Program-made: the position numbers and the translations under genes
Source of the DNA: Neorhizobium lilium
GTDB taxonomy: Bacteria; Pseudomonadota; Alphaproteobacteria; Rhizobiales; Rhizobiaceae
Assembly: GCF_004053875.1 (NCBI RefSeq)
Contig: NZ_SBIP01000001.1
Location: 558,001 to 622,000 of the forward strand
Direction: 5' to 3'
DNA length: 64,000 bases
In this document: piece after piece, positions 55,656-64,000 of the stretch
Numbering within the stretch: position 1 is the first letter of the stretch
Layout of the letters: the number at the start of each line of letters is the position of its first letter
The notes under the pieces: model-generated
Told to the model about the DNA's origin: nothing
The model's database searches: none
The model's input: only the letters and a program-made list of their open reading frames with translations

Positions 55656-56707
55656 GCCGACGTCTCCTGTTTGCGCAGCAGCGTGGTGGCAGAAACGACG
55701 AAGAGGATCAGGAGACCCTGGACGCCGCTGACCAGCGTGCTGGAGAGGTTGAGAAGCTGGAAGCCGTTGACGAGGAAGCTCACGAAGAGCGCCGAGAGCA
55801 GCGTCCCGATGACGGTCGGCACGAGGCGGCGCGAGAAGACGGTGCCGAGCAGGGCAGTCACCACCACCGGCAGCAGGAGGTCGCCCGCCCCCGTGGTGCT
55901 GCCGCTGAGATACGACACCGAGAGGATACCGGCGATACCCCCGCAGAAGCCGCTGAACAGGAACGCACCCGCTATGAACGGCTTGACGGAAAGGCCGGAC
56001 GCTCGCGCGGCTTCGGGAAACTCGCCGACGGCGTAAAGCCGAAGCCCAAGCGGAGTCGCCTGGACCACGAGAGCCGCAACCAGCGTAAAACCGATGAGGA
56101 CATAGGCGAGAACGGGGATGTCGAACGGGCCGCTGCCCGAGAGCAGCGTCAGCAGGTCGCCCGTTGCGGGAATGACGGTGTTCTGCGTGAGCACAAGCTC
56201 GAGCCCGGCGACGACGTTCATCACCGCCAGTGTCGCAAGCAGCGGTACAATGCCCGCAAGCGTGATGGCGAGCGCGTTGACGATGCCGATAGCGAGCCCC
56301 ATCGCCAGCGCGCCGGCGACCGCCACAGCATCACCGAAGCCCGCCTGTGACAAGGCCGCATAGACCGCGGCGCTGAGGCCCATGTTGGCGGCGAGCGACA
56401 GATCGATGCCGCCTGTAACCACATTGCCGCCGCCGGCGATCATTACGACCGTCAGCCCGATGGCAAGGACTCCGGCAATAGCCGACTGGCCGAGCACGTT
56501 GCCGATATTGCCGACCGATAGGAAATATGGCGCTGTGACGGAGAAGACGATCAGCACGGCGACGAAGACGGCAAGCGACCCACCCCGCAGGAGCAGTGTC
56601 GCAATCCGCCGCCCCGCCGTGCCGGAGGACGCACCGAAGCCGCGGGTCTGTGCAGGTTCGCTGCCGCCCTGCTGCGAACCACCGAAAGGCACCGCCTCAA
56701 CCGACAT
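55652..56707 (-). CDS. Ribose-type ABC transporter permease
   Basis: Second permease, 351 residues. A polar, glycine- and serine-rich N-terminal tail (about 35 residues) precedes the membrane segments. Signature AGGGNVVTGGIDLSLAANMG carries an insertion compared with the partner permease. The cytoplasmic loop is GLRLYAVGEFPEAARASGL. The start at 56707 was chosen to give this tail and an 11-base overlap with the ATPase stop; the longer frame is inside the ATPase gene. It probably forms a heterodimer with the permease encoded downstream. Confidence 0.9.
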   Translation of the reverse strand: MSVEAVPFGGSQQGGSEPAQTRGFGASSGTAGRRIATLLLRGGSLAVFVAVLIVFSVTAPYFLSVGNIGNVLGQSAIAGVLAIGLTVVMIAGGGNVVTGGIDLSLAANMGLSAAVYAALSQAGFGDAVAVAGALAMGLAIGIVNALAITLAGIVPLLATLAVMNVVAGLELVLTQNTVIPATGDLLTLLSGSGPFDIPVLAYVLIGFTLVAALVVQATPLGLRLYAVGEFPEAARASGLSVKPFIAGAFLFSGFCGGIAGILSVSYLSGSTTGAGDLLLPVVVTALLGTVFSRRLVPTVIGTLLSALFVSFLVNGFQLLNLSSTLVSGVQGLLILFVVSATTLLRKQETSA

Positions 56708-58238
56708 GACGCAGAGCCTCCGACGAACCCGTGACGTCGGCAAGGACGGCATCGACGCTGGTTTCACTCGTGTCGAGCGCCGCCGCGATCCGCCCGCGGA
56801 AGAGCACAAGGATGCGGTCGGTGATCCCCAGCAGCTCCGGCAGGTCGGACGACAGCACGATGACGCCGGCGCCGCGCGCGGCAAGATCGGCGATCAACTG
56901 ATAGATCTCGACCTTTGCTCCGACGTCCACGCCGACGGTCGGCTCGTCGAGCAGGTAGATTTCGGAATGGCGGCTCAGCCACTTGGCAATCGCCACCTTC
57001 TGCTGGTTGCCGCCGGATAGCGTGCGCACCAGCGCATCGGAACCATCCGTCTTGATCTGCAGACGGTCGATCAACTGGTTCGCCTCGGCCGTTTCGGCAC
57101 CCCCATTGAGAAGCCCGAAGCGGGTGAACCGATCAAGGCTCGCCAGCGTGACATTCTCGGCCACGCTGAGATCGAGCGCAACCCCATGGCGGCGACGATC
57201 CTCGGGCACCAGAGCGAGCCGCCGACGCGCAGCCTGGGCCGGTGTTTTCGTCCAGACCGTCTTGCCATCCACCTCGACACGTCCCGAGGCCGGCTGCTCC
57301 AGCCCGAACAGCGTGCGCACCAGATCCTTCACCCCCGAGCCGAGAAGCCCCGTCAGCCCGAGCACCTCGCCACGGCGCAGCGCAAAGCTCACATCCTCGT
57401 AGCGGCCGGGCGTGCTCAATCCCTCCACGCGCAGAAGCGTCGCGCCGAGCGCGGCGGTGCGTTTCGGATAGAGCTCGCCGATCTCGCGATTGACCATCAG
57501 GCCGGCAATCTCGGTCGCCGAGGTCTCCGCCACCGGCTTCGTCGCGACGTCCCGGCCGTTGCGCAGCACGGTGACAGTGTCGCAGAGGTCCTCGATTTCG
57601 CCGAGGTAATGGGAAATGTAGATGACGGTGATGCGATCGTCGCGCAGGCGGCGGATGAGCCGGAAGAGCATGTCGGCCTCGCGGCGGACGAGAGCAGCCG
57701 TCGGCTCGTCGAATACGAGAACTTTCGGCGCATGCAGGAGCGCGCGCGTGATCTGCACGATCTGCTTCTCGGCAGTGGAAAGTTCAGCGATGAGCGTCGA
57801 TGTCGGCAGGCGGAGCCCGAAATAGCGGTCGAGAACCTCGGCTGCCCGACGCTGCATCTTGCGTCGGTCAAGGAACGGCGTTCCCGCGATGCGCGGTTCG
57901 CGGCCGAGGAAAAGAGATTCGCCGACCGTGAACGTCGGCACCAGAAGGCGATCCTGATGGATGAAATGAATGCCGAGCGCATCGACAGCATGCGGCGTCA
58001 GGTGATCGTGCACGACACCGTCGATCTCGATCTGGCCGGCATCCGCCCGGAGCAGCCCGGCGAGCAGTTTGATCAGCGTCGATTTCCCGGCACCGTTCTG
58101 CCCGACAAGGCCGTGTACCGATCCCCGCTCGACCGTCAGCGACACCCCCGAGAGAGCCTTCGTTCCGCCGAAACTCTTTTCGATCCCGGTCAACCGGATC
58201 ATCGGGCCGATGTTCCCATCCTCTTGGGGCGACGCCAT
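56697..58238 (-). CDS. Ribose-type ABC transporter ATP-binding protein (double NBD)
   Basis: Duplicated ATPase of 513 residues. First half: Walker A GQNGAGKST (residues 46-54), LSTAEKQIVQITRALL, Walker B VLVFDEPTAAL. Second half: degenerate Walker A (GLLGSGVKDL), intact signature LSGGNQQKVAIAKWL and LLDEPTVGVDVG. This is the normal RbsA/MglA layout. The ATG at 58238 has an AGGAG site. It is located between the Tat-type binding-protein gene and the two permease genes. Confidence 0.92.
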   Translation of the reverse strand: MASPQEDGNIGPMIRLTGIEKSFGGTKALSGVSLTVERGSVHGLVGQNGAGKSTLIKLLAGLLRADAGQIEIDGVVHDHLTPHAVDALGIHFIHQDRLLVPTFTVGESLFLGREPRIAGTPFLDRRKMQRRAAEVLDRYFGLRLPTSTLIAELSTAEKQIVQITRALLHAPKVLVFDEPTAALVRREADMLFRLIRRLRDDRITVIYISHYLGEIEDLCDTVTVLRNGRDVATKPVAETSATEIAGLMVNREIGELYPKRTAALGATLLRVEGLSTPGRYEDVSFALRRGEVLGLTGLLGSGVKDLVRTLFGLEQPASGRVEVDGKTVWTKTPAQAARRRLALVPEDRRRHGVALDLSVAENVTLASLDRFTRFGLLNGGAETAEANQLIDRLQIKTDGSDALVRTLSGGNQQKVAIAKWLSRHSEIYLLDEPTVGVDVGAKVEIYQLIADLAARGAGVIVLSSDLPELLGITDRILVLFRGRIAAALDTSETSVDAVLADVTGSSEALRHVG

Positions 58239-58321
58239 CTCGTACTCCTGCCTGAAACCATGAATGACATATCGGGACCACGGCCCCGACGGCCGCAGTC
58301 CCCAAGGATGGCTGGGGAGGA

Positions 58322-59335
58322 TCAGCCGATACCGAGTTTTTTAGTGACGTCGTTGACGTTCGCCTTGTTGGCAAGTAGCGCGGGAACATAGGTCTCACGG
58401 GGCAATGTCTCCCCGGCCAGCAGGCGGGCGACGTTGCCGATGGCGGTGCGGCCAAGTTCGCCCGGCTGCTGGGCGACATCTGCGGCCGCGGGCGATGCAG
58501 GATCGGCCACGAGCTGCAGCACTTCGGGGCTGCCGTCCACGCCATAGGTACGGATTTCGGTACGGCCCGCAGCGGCCAGCGCCTGCGTCGCGCCCAGCTG
58601 CGGAATGTCCCAGGCCGACCAGATGGCCTTGATGGAGCCCTTCTCGGGATACTTGTTGAGAATGGCCGTGATCTGCGTGAAAGCGTCCTGAACCGTATTC
58701 GGAATGACGTCGCGCAGCTCCGGCTGAAGGATCTTCACCTTGGGGAAGTACTTCACCACGTTGACCAGCTGGTCGTAGCGGATGGCGCACGGCGTTACGC
58801 CGTAGAAGCCGTTGAACACGACGATATTACCCTCGCCACCTATATCCGACACGAGCTGCAGCGCCAGGTCCTTGCCGATGCCCCAGTTGTCGGAGGTCGA
58901 GTTGTTCAGTGAATGCGTCGAGCCGACATCAATCGTCAGCACGGGAATTCCCGCGTCGCGAGCCTTCTTCAGCCAGGGATCGATAACGGTCAGCGTGCCG
59001 AGCAGCTGGACGATCGCATCCGGCTTCTGCGCGATCAGCGTCTGCAACTGCGACACAAGCTTGCCGTCATTGCGGCCCGCATCCACAGCGATCGGCTCGC
59101 CGCCGAGCCGTTTCACCTCCTCGATCTGGGCATTATAGGCCTGCAAATCAAAGAAGTGATCCGTTCCCGCCGTGCTGATGCCGATGCGCTTGCCCTTGAG
59201 CGAGCCTTCAGCGGCCGATGCAAAAGCTGATGTGCCGCTGAGGATTGTCGTACCCGCGACGGCGACCCCGGCGACCGCCGACCATTTTAGGATTTCCCGC
59301 CGGGCAAACAACCCGCGTTCCTCGTTTTTGCTCAT
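58322..59335 (-). CDS. Ribose-type periplasmic binding protein with twin-arginine signal
   Basis: Binding protein of 337 residues heading the operon. The N-terminus FARREILKWSAVAGVAVAG has a twin arginine before a hydrophobic stretch ending in SAFASA (about residue 41), which suggests Tat export, unusual for this family. The mature part has GKRIGISTAGTDHFFDLQAY, KPDAIVQLLGTLT and AIWSAWDIPQLGATQALAAA, the latter a Peripla_BP_4 hinge block. The operon continues with ATPase, two permeases and two flavin monooxygenases. The ligand is therefore probably an organosulfur compound; the sequence does not name it. Confidence 0.88.
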   Translation of the reverse strand: MSKNEERGLFARREILKWSAVAGVAVAGTTILSGTSAFASAAEGSLKGKRIGISTAGTDHFFDLQAYNAQIEEVKRLGGEPIAVDAGRNDGKLVSQLQTLIAQKPDAIVQLLGTLTVIDPWLKKARDAGIPVLTIDVGSTHSLNNSTSDNWGIGKDLALQLVSDIGGEGNIVVFNGFYGVTPCAIRYDQLVNVVKYFPKVKILQPELRDVIPNTVQDAFTQITAILNKYPEKGSIKAIWSAWDIPQLGATQALAAAGRTEIRTYGVDGSPEVLQLVADPASPAAADVAQQPGELGRTAIGNVARLLAGETLPRETYVPALLANKANVNDVTKKLGIG

Positions 59336-59743
59336 TTCCCCATCTCCAAATCCATAACCTCAACAATTCTATAGTCTCAGTAGACTGACCAGCTTGCGAG
59401 GAAGCGCATTTCATTTAGAGGGCTTCAAAGAGAAACGATCACTTTTTTGGCGCCGACATTGGAAAACCACGAATGCCGATCCGTCTCGACTGAAACGCCC
59501 ATGACCTGAGATTTCGCAATATGCCCGCAGTCAGGCAACATTGACGACCGGGCGTGCCCCGTTGCGAACTGCACAAACGACAGGCCTATTTCCTGGTGAT
59601 GTCATTAACCTGAGTTTGAATTGGCGGGCATGATCAAGCCCGCCAGCTATAAACGCCCAACGCTATCGCTTTCCACCCCAAGCTCATTGCCATGCCGAGG
59701 CGCAAGGTCTGATCTATGCGACCGATCAATGACGGTATGAAGA
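59336..59743. other. Promoter region of the organosulfur operon and unassigned DNA
   Basis: About 400 bases without an intact gene. Close to the binding-protein gene, an A/T-rich part holds the inverted repeat AGTCT/AGACT (59373-59377 and 59382-59386), a possible regulator site about 40-50 bases upstream of the start. Between 59630 and 59743 the - strand has an open frame reading IGRIDQTLRLGMAMSLGWKA, which looks protein-like but was not recognised. Confidence 0.35.
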
Positions 59744-59934
59744 TCACGAATACGGTGGATGAACGATGACTTGCAGATCGATACCTTGCGCCTTGGCCTC
59801 CGGCACGAGCGCTTCGACGGAACGCTATACACGCCCGGCACCACGCCGATCTTCACGGTCTCGGCAAGTGCAGGTGCAGGTGCAGGTGCAGGTGCAGTAA
59901 GCAGAGCCGCTGTCAGAATAGATAGAATTTTCAT
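59744..59934 (-). pseudogene. metQ: Truncated, frameshifted 5' relic of a MetQ/NlpA-family binding-protein gene
   Basis: The start is intact (GAGGGTGAC site, ATG 59934) and encodes a signal peptide, then ETVKIGVVPGVYS, the typical N-terminus of NlpA/MetQ methionine-binding proteins. Near 59820 the frame shifts: the family continuation VEALVPEAKAQGIDLQVI is found in another frame, which ends at a stop at 59744. A normal protein has about 260 residues, so roughly three quarters is missing. The signal peptide contains an Ala-Pro run encoded by a five-fold GTGCAG repeat. Confidence 0.7.
59868..59897. repeat. Five tandem copies of the hexamer GTGCAG
   Basis: Perfect 6-bp microsatellite, five units (30 bases), lying in the signal-peptide part of the metQ relic, where it encodes alternating alanine and proline on the - strand. 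Repeats in multiples of three do not shift the frame, but they can expand or contract by slippage. Confidence 0.85.
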
Positions 59935-60089
59935 GTCACCCTCTCGAAGTTGCCTGCCCAAAAGCTGGTCGCTTCTGTGGACTTGAGAGAGACGCCTTTG
60001 CTATTCGGAATGAAGACGAAGAAAATCTTGCTGCAGCTGTCGTTCTACCGGGAAGGTCCAACCTGAGGACCATCCCGTGGTCGCAATCG

Positions 60090-61259
60090 TCAAGACCCGG
60101 ACACGATACGAACATTGCCGCCATGTCCGCCGCCGCCAAAGACCTGGCGTTTTCCGAAGGATGAACGGATCTGATTGCGCGGTCCGGCGAGCCCTATTTC
60201 TGGAAACAGAAGTTCTGAAACACGATAGGCTTCCTCCAGGTGAGGATAGCCGGACGCAATGACAGTATCGATGCCCAGCGCCTGATATTCCCGCAGCCGT
60301 GCGGCAACCGTCTTCGGCGAGCCGACGAGCGCCGTCCCGGCGCCGGACCGTACCAAGCCCACTCCGGCCCAAAGGTTGGGCGACACCTCAAGCTTGTCGC
60401 GGCGGCCGTTATGCAAGGCAACCATACGCGCCTGGCCGACGGAATCGGAATTCTTGGCGAAGACGTCCTGGGCAGCCGCGATGGTCTCGTCGGACAGTTT
60501 CGAGATCAGTCGGTCGGCATCCTCCCAGGCTTCCTCATCCGTCTCGCGGACGATGAAATGCAGACGGATACCGAAAGTCACCTGACGACCCCGCGCCTCC
60601 GCCGCCTTCCGCACCTTGGCAATTTTTTCTTCCACCTGTGCCGGTGGCTCGCCCCAGGTCAGGTATTTGTCGATGATGCCGGCCGAGAAATCGATGGCGG
60701 CATCCGACGAACCGCCGAAGTAGATCGGTGGTCGTGGTTCCTGAACCGGCGGCAGGCCAAGCTCGGCATGATGCGCCTGGATGTATTTACCGTCGAGATG
60801 GGCGCTGCCAGTCTCGATCAGCTTGTTGAACACGTCGAAGAATTCGCCGGCATGCAGGTAGCGCTCATCGTGCGGTAGAAAAATACCGTCTCCTGCCAGT
60901 TCCTGGGCGCTGCCTCCGACGACGATATTGAGGAGCAGGCGTCCGTTAGAAACACGATCGAGAGTCGAGGTCAGCCGTGCATAGTAGGACGGGGATGCGA
61001 CACCGGGACGGATCGCCACCAGAAACTTCAATTTCTCCGTCCGCGCCGCCAGGTCCGCGGCAAGAATGAAGGACTCCTCGCAGGCCGCTCCGGTCGGGAT
61101 AAGCACACCGGAATAGCCGAGACGATCTACGGCCTGGGCGATCTCGCGAAAATAACCCGGATCGGAAGGGCGGTTGAGATCGTCGGATCCCAGATAGGCA
61201 CCATCTCCGGAGGAGGGAATGAACCAGAGAAAATCGAGTGCCTGCTCGCCGTTTGCCAT
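60090..61259 (-). CDS. ssuD: FMNH2-dependent alkanesulfonate monooxygenase (SsuD family)
   Basis: Luciferase-like monooxygenase of 389 residues that releases sulfite from alkanesulfonates. SsuD blocks: [18 protein letters not shown], then [60 protein letters not shown] and [20 protein letters not shown]. The SsuD length (about 381-391) fits ATG 61259; ATG 61274 is a possible alternative. It is the distal gene of the ssu block, after ssuA, ssuC and ssuB. The C-terminus is glycine-rich (FGGGGHGGN) and lies beyond the barrel. No NAD(P)H:FMN reductase gene (ssuE) is nearby. Confidence 0.92.
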   Translation of the reverse strand: MANGEQALDFLWFIPSSGDGAYLGSDDLNRPSDPGYFREIAQAVDRLGYSGVLIPTGAACEESFILAADLAARTEKLKFLVAIRPGVASPSYYARLTSTLDRVSNGRLLLNIVVGGSAQELAGDGIFLPHDERYLHAGEFFDVFNKLIETGSAHLDGKYIQAHHAELGLPPVQEPRPPIYFGGSSDAAIDFSAGIIDKYLTWGEPPAQVEEKIAKVRKAAEARGRQVTFGIRLHFIVRETDEEAWEDADRLISKLSDETIAAAQDVFAKNSDSVGQARMVALHNGRRDKLEVSPNLWAGVGLVRSGAGTALVGSPKTVAARLREYQALGIDTVIASGYPHLEEAYRVSELLFPEIGLAGPRNQIRSSFGKRQVFGGGGHGGNVRIVSGS

Positions 61260-61419
61260 AGCAACGTCCTTCATGAAATGCCTTGCACCGCGCAAAGGCG
61301 CAGCTCGGGAAAAAGAATGATAGCGAGGACTTGGGGCGCCAGACAGATTTTTTGGTTCAAGGTCCATCTTACCATCGGTAAATCCTTCCAACACGCCGCC
61401 GCCTAAGCAGAACACTATT

Positions 61420-61605
61420 TCAGCAGATGGGAAGTTGGAGCCAGAAAAAGCTTTCGCAGCGCTGCGCATCTTCAGCCCGGTCGGGGTGCCGTTCGCTTCG
61501 GATTTGCTCCTGACACTCCCGGGTCTGGTCATCCGCCGAGGACTTTCGCTTGCGCGTTAAGCCAAACAGGTCGAAGCCGAAAAGAGACATGCTGGCAGCA
61601 ATCAT
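61420..61605 (-). CDS. Possible small protein coupled to ssuB
   Basis: Open frame of 61 codons whose ATG (61605) overlaps the ssuB stop as ATGA, the pattern used for translational coupling within operons. The protein starts [20 protein letters not shown], a short hydrophobic N-terminus followed by a charged tail rich in Arg, Glu and Gln. No family was recognised. The overlap can arise by chance, and the tail composition is like that of out-of-frame DNA, so this is a tentative call. It may be only the leader of ssuD, which starts 160 bases downstream. Confidence 0.3.
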   Translation of the reverse strand: MIAASMSLFGFDLFGLTRKRKSSADDQTRECQEQIRSERHPDRAEDAQRCESFFWLQLPIC

Positions 61606-62390
61606 GAAAATACCCTCCGGTTGGAAATTGCCTCGTTCAAATTCAGTTCCGGTTGATCTGTAGACGCCAATGACCGACGAAGAGCCGCGCGGATCCTCTT
61701 CTTGTAAGGTTCCAGATCCAGCTCGTGACGCGGGAGCGGAAGATCCATGTCTATTTCTTCCAATATCCGGCCGGGCGACGGCTGCATCACCACGACCCGG
61801 TGCGCCAGAGCAGCGGCCTCCTCTATGTCATGGGTGACGATCACGATCGTCGGTCCGGCATCGCGCCAGATCTCCAGCAGATGATCCTGCAAACTTGCCC
61901 GGGTCATTGCATCAAGTGCCGAAAACGGTTCGTCCAGCAGCAGGACTTCCGGCTGCGTGATGAGAGCGCGTGCGATCGCCACTCGCTGCGCCTGACCGCC
62001 CGAAAGCTCCTTTGGCAGGCGTTTCTCATAGCTTTGAAGCTGCACCTGCTGCAGAACCGCCCGCAGCCGGCGGCCCTGTTCCAGTCGGTCGAGATGGCGG
62101 ATGCCGAAGCAGATATTCTGCTCCACGGTGAGCCAGGGCAGGAGCCGCGGCTCCTGGAAGATGAGGTTGATCAGCGGGTGCGGCGCCATCACCTGCTCGC
62201 CGTGGATTTTCACCTGGCCACGCGTGGCGGACTCAAGACCGCTGATCAACCGCAGCAATGTGCTCTTGCCGCATCCGGAACCGCCGATGACCGCGACGAT
62301 TTCGCCGGCCAGGATGTCCAGGTTGAGAGCGCCTAGGGCCTCGACGCCATTGGGATAGGTTTTCGCAAGCGATCGGAGTGACAACATCAT
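61602..62390 (-). CDS. ssuB: Aliphatic sulfonate ABC transporter ATP-binding protein (SsuB)
   Basis: ATPase of 262 residues for sulfonate import. Walker A GGSGCGKST (residues 36-44), Q-loop FQEPRLLPW (the form typical of the taurine/nitrate/sulfonate family), signature LSGGQAQRVAIARAL, Walker B LLLDEPFSALD and switch VTHDIEEA. The ATG at 62390 (followed directly by a second ATG) has a GGAGCAGGA site and overlaps the ssuC stop by 4 bases. Confidence 0.93.
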   Translation of the reverse strand: MMLSLRSLAKTYPNGVEALGALNLDILAGEIVAVIGGSGCGKSTLLRLISGLESATRGQVKIHGEQVMAPHPLINLIFQEPRLLPWLTVEQNICFGIRHLDRLEQGRRLRAVLQQVQLQSYEKRLPKELSGGQAQRVAIARALITQPEVLLLDEPFSALDAMTRASLQDHLLEIWRDAGPTIVIVTHDIEEAAALAHRVVVMQPSPGRILEEIDMDLPLPRHELDLEPYKKRIRAALRRSLASTDQPELNLNEAISNRRVFS

Positions 62391-63229
62391 TCCTGCTCCC
62401 TCCTGAAATTGTCCTGCCACGCGGTCAGGGGTGCGGTCAGAAGCACGAGAAGACCGTCCGAAAATTTGCCGAGAATCGCGAAGACAAGGATCGCGGCGAC
62501 GATCTGGTCGGGCTTGCCGAGCTGCTGGCCGTCAACCAGGAGGTAACCAAGACCCTCGGATGCGCCCATGAACTCGGCTGCGACCACGAACATCCAGCCA
62601 AGGCCGAGGCCGGTGCGCAATGAGACGACCAAGGCCGGCAGGATGGCAGGAAAGAGGATCCGACGTACGAGATCGAAGCCGGACAGGCGGAAGATGCGCC
62701 CGACCTCGACGATCTTCCGATCGACGGAGGATAGGCTCGCCGACACGCCGAGATAAACGGGAAAGAACACGCCGACGGCGATCAACGCCACTTTCGAGGT
62801 CTCGAAGATGCCGAACCAGAGAATGAACAGCGGCACCCAGGCAATCGACGGGATGGCCCGCAGCGCCTGCAGGGTAGGATCGAGCAGGCGGCGGGCCAGC
62901 CGGAAGTAACCTGTGACGCCGCCGAGCAATATCCCCGCCACGGCACCTGCCAAGAAGCCAAACAGAACGCGCCCCACAGTGGCAAGGAGATGATGGTAAA
63001 GCTCGCCGGTCTTCTGCAACTGCCACAAGGCGTAGAGAATGCGGGACGGCGGCGGCACGAGCCGACCAGAGGCGAGACCGGACGAGACCAGGATCTGCCA
63101 GACGAGGAACCCGAGGACGGGCAGCAGAACTGCGGCAAGCGGCGCGCCGACAGCCGGTCGCCAGGATCGAGGCGCCCGGCTGGACCTGAGTTCGCGTTCC
63201 TTTGCCGCCAGAAGATCGGTCGTGGTCAA
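62387..63229 (-). CDS. ssuC: Aliphatic sulfonate ABC transporter permease (SsuC)
   Basis: Inner-membrane permease of 280 residues with six or so hydrophobic segments after a polar N-terminus of about 25 residues. The family motif around LLDPTLQALRAIPSIAWVPL, followed by FILWFGIFETSKVALI, and the coupling loop LSSVDRKIVEVGRIFRLSGF identify the SsuC/TauC/NrtB group. It is located between ssuA and ssuB with a 10-base gap and a 4-base overlap respectively. Confidence 0.93.
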   Translation of the reverse strand: MTTTDLLAAKERELRSSRAPRSWRPAVGAPLAAVLLPVLGFLVWQILVSSGLASGRLVPPPSRILYALWQLQKTGELYHHLLATVGRVLFGFLAGAVAGILLGGVTGYFRLARRLLDPTLQALRAIPSIAWVPLFILWFGIFETSKVALIAVGVFFPVYLGVSASLSSVDRKIVEVGRIFRLSGFDLVRRILFPAILPALVVSLRTGLGLGWMFVVAAEFMGASEGLGYLLVDGQQLGKPDQIVAAILVFAILGKFSDGLLVLLTAPLTAWQDNFRREQE

Positions 63230-63239
63230 TCCCGCGCTC

Positions 63240-64000
63240 CTATTGGACGAGCGCGTCGCTGAAGCTTGGATCGATCAGGGCGCCGGTGACCTTCGCCAGA
63301 TCGGCATCCGCCGGCAGAACGCCAGCCTGCTGCAGGGCGAGCCCTGCCTTCAGGATCGTATCGCGCTGGGCGTCCCCGATGCGCGACGTGCTGAGATCCG
63401 TCCGTTCCAGCTGCTTGGAGATCACGGCATCCGGCAGTTTGGTCACTTCAATCAGGGTCGCCTTGAGCACCTGGGGGTCGGCGATAGCCTGCTTGCGTGC
63501 GGTCTCGTAGACCGAAAGGACGCGCCGGACGAGATCCGGATGGTCCTTGGCAAAGCTTTCGGTGGTGTTGAGCACACCCCAGCTGTTGTTCTCCGGCTTA
63601 CGGTAGAAAAGCTTGGCGCCATCTTCAACTTCCGCTGCCGCCATGATGGGATCAAGCCCTGCCCACGCATCGACGTCGCCGCGGGTCAAGGCAAGGCGAC
63701 CATCGGCATGCTGCAGCAGCACGAACTTGACGTCGCCGTCTTTCAGTCCGGCATCGGCGAGTGCCCGGACCAGGAAAATATGCGGGTCGGTGCCACGCGT
63801 CACGGCCACCGATTTACCCTTGAGGTCGGTAACGGAGTTGATCTTGGAGTCCTTGCCGGTCACCAGCGCCGTCCATTCCGGACGCGAATAGACATAGATG
63901 GATTTGATCGGGTTGCCGTTGACCTTGGCGATCAGGGCTGCGGCGCCTGCGGTAGAGCCGAAATCGATGGACCCCGCATTGAGGAATTCCAGCGCCTTGT
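63240..64000 (-). CDS. ssuA: Aliphatic sulfonate-binding protein (SsuA), 5' end outside the window
   Basis: Periplasmic binding protein of the sulfonate importer. The reading frame runs off the window edge without a start; about 250 C-terminal residues are visible. Recognisable blocks: an upstream part with LNAGSIDFGSTAGAAALIAK, then KSIYVYSRPEW, INSVTDLKGKSVAVTRGTDPH and RGDVDAWAGLDPIMAAAEV, matching the SsuA/TauA/NrtA-like group. The signal peptide and operon promoter lie beyond position 64000. It precedes ssuC by 10 bases in the order A-C-B-D. Confidence 0.92.
   Translation of the reverse strand, partial: KALEFLNAGSIDFGSTAGAAALIAKVNGNPIKSIYVYSRPEWTALVTGKDSKINSVTDLKGKSVAVTRGTDPHIFLVRALADAGLKDGDVKFVLLQHADGRLALTRGDVDAWAGLDPIMAAAEVEDGAKLFYRKPENNSWGVLNTTESFAKDHPDLVRRVLSVYETARKQAIADPQVLKATLIEVTKLPDAVISKQLERTDLSTSRIGDAQRDTILKAGLALQQAGVLPADADLAKVTGALIDPSFSDALVQ

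Overview
The window looks like an accessory replicon (plasmid or second chromosome) of a Rhizobiaceae-type alphaproteobacterium (Agrobacterium/Rhizobium group). The reasons are high GC, many ABC importers each paired with a catabolic operon and its own regulator, two rhizobial-style chemoreceptors, a hydroxyproline-type operon, and SsuABCD and DszA/DszC-like sulfur-scavenging genes. No rRNA, tRNA, CRISPR array, replication origin or intact transposase was seen. The organism assignment is inference from gene content.

Layout. 1-2389 (+): end of a fused FhuB-type iron-siderophore permease plus its ATPase. 2783-5127 (+): a hairpin followed by a Cache-type chemoreceptor. 5128-5976: non-coding or relic DNA. 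5977-7881: SDR oxidoreductase divergent from a TetR regulator, with a palindrome in front of the SDR. 8102-10132 (+): exported class B3-like metallo-hydrolase and exported SGNH hydrolase. 10222-20940 (-): eleven-gene polar amino acid uptake and catabolism operon whose enzyme set matches trans-4-hydroxyproline degradation (epimerase-like, D-amino acid dehydrogenase-like, DapA-family deaminase-like, aldehyde dehydrogenase), plus two SDRs and a taurine-pyruvate-type aminotransferase. A GntR regulator and a ProC-like reductase (21136-22640, +) are divergent across a tandem-repeat operator. 22996-25936: AraC regulator facing away from an exported NTF2-like protein and a Tat-exported aldo/keto reductase. 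26215-29305 (-): orphan sugar-binding protein plus chemoreceptor. 29358-29731: dnaE2 relic.

29746-43447 (-): a long operon beginning with a LysR regulator, then an FAD monooxygenase, DppBCDF-type transporter, two carboxymuconolactone-decarboxylase-family proteins, peptide-binding protein, alpha/beta hydrolase, and hydantoinase/oxoprolinase A and B subunits. This is a coherent catabolic unit for an unidentified, probably cyclic-amide or peptide-like, substrate. 43908-50211: ribose-type ABC cassette with two paralogous binding proteins on opposite strands and an LVIVD-repeat protein broken by one in-frame stop. 50633-59335: organosulfur module made of acyl-CoA-dehydrogenase-fold monooxygenases and a DszA-type flavin monooxygenase, combined with a ribose-type ABC importer. 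59744-59934: metQ relic. 60090-64000 (-): ssu alkanesulfonate operon, with ssuA running off the window edge.

The common theme is scavenging: each block couples a high-affinity importer (and twice a chemoreceptor) to enzymes for iron, amino acids, sugars, amides or organic sulfur. Gene relics at several block boundaries suggest assembly by repeated insertion and deletion. All substrate assignments are family-level inferences.
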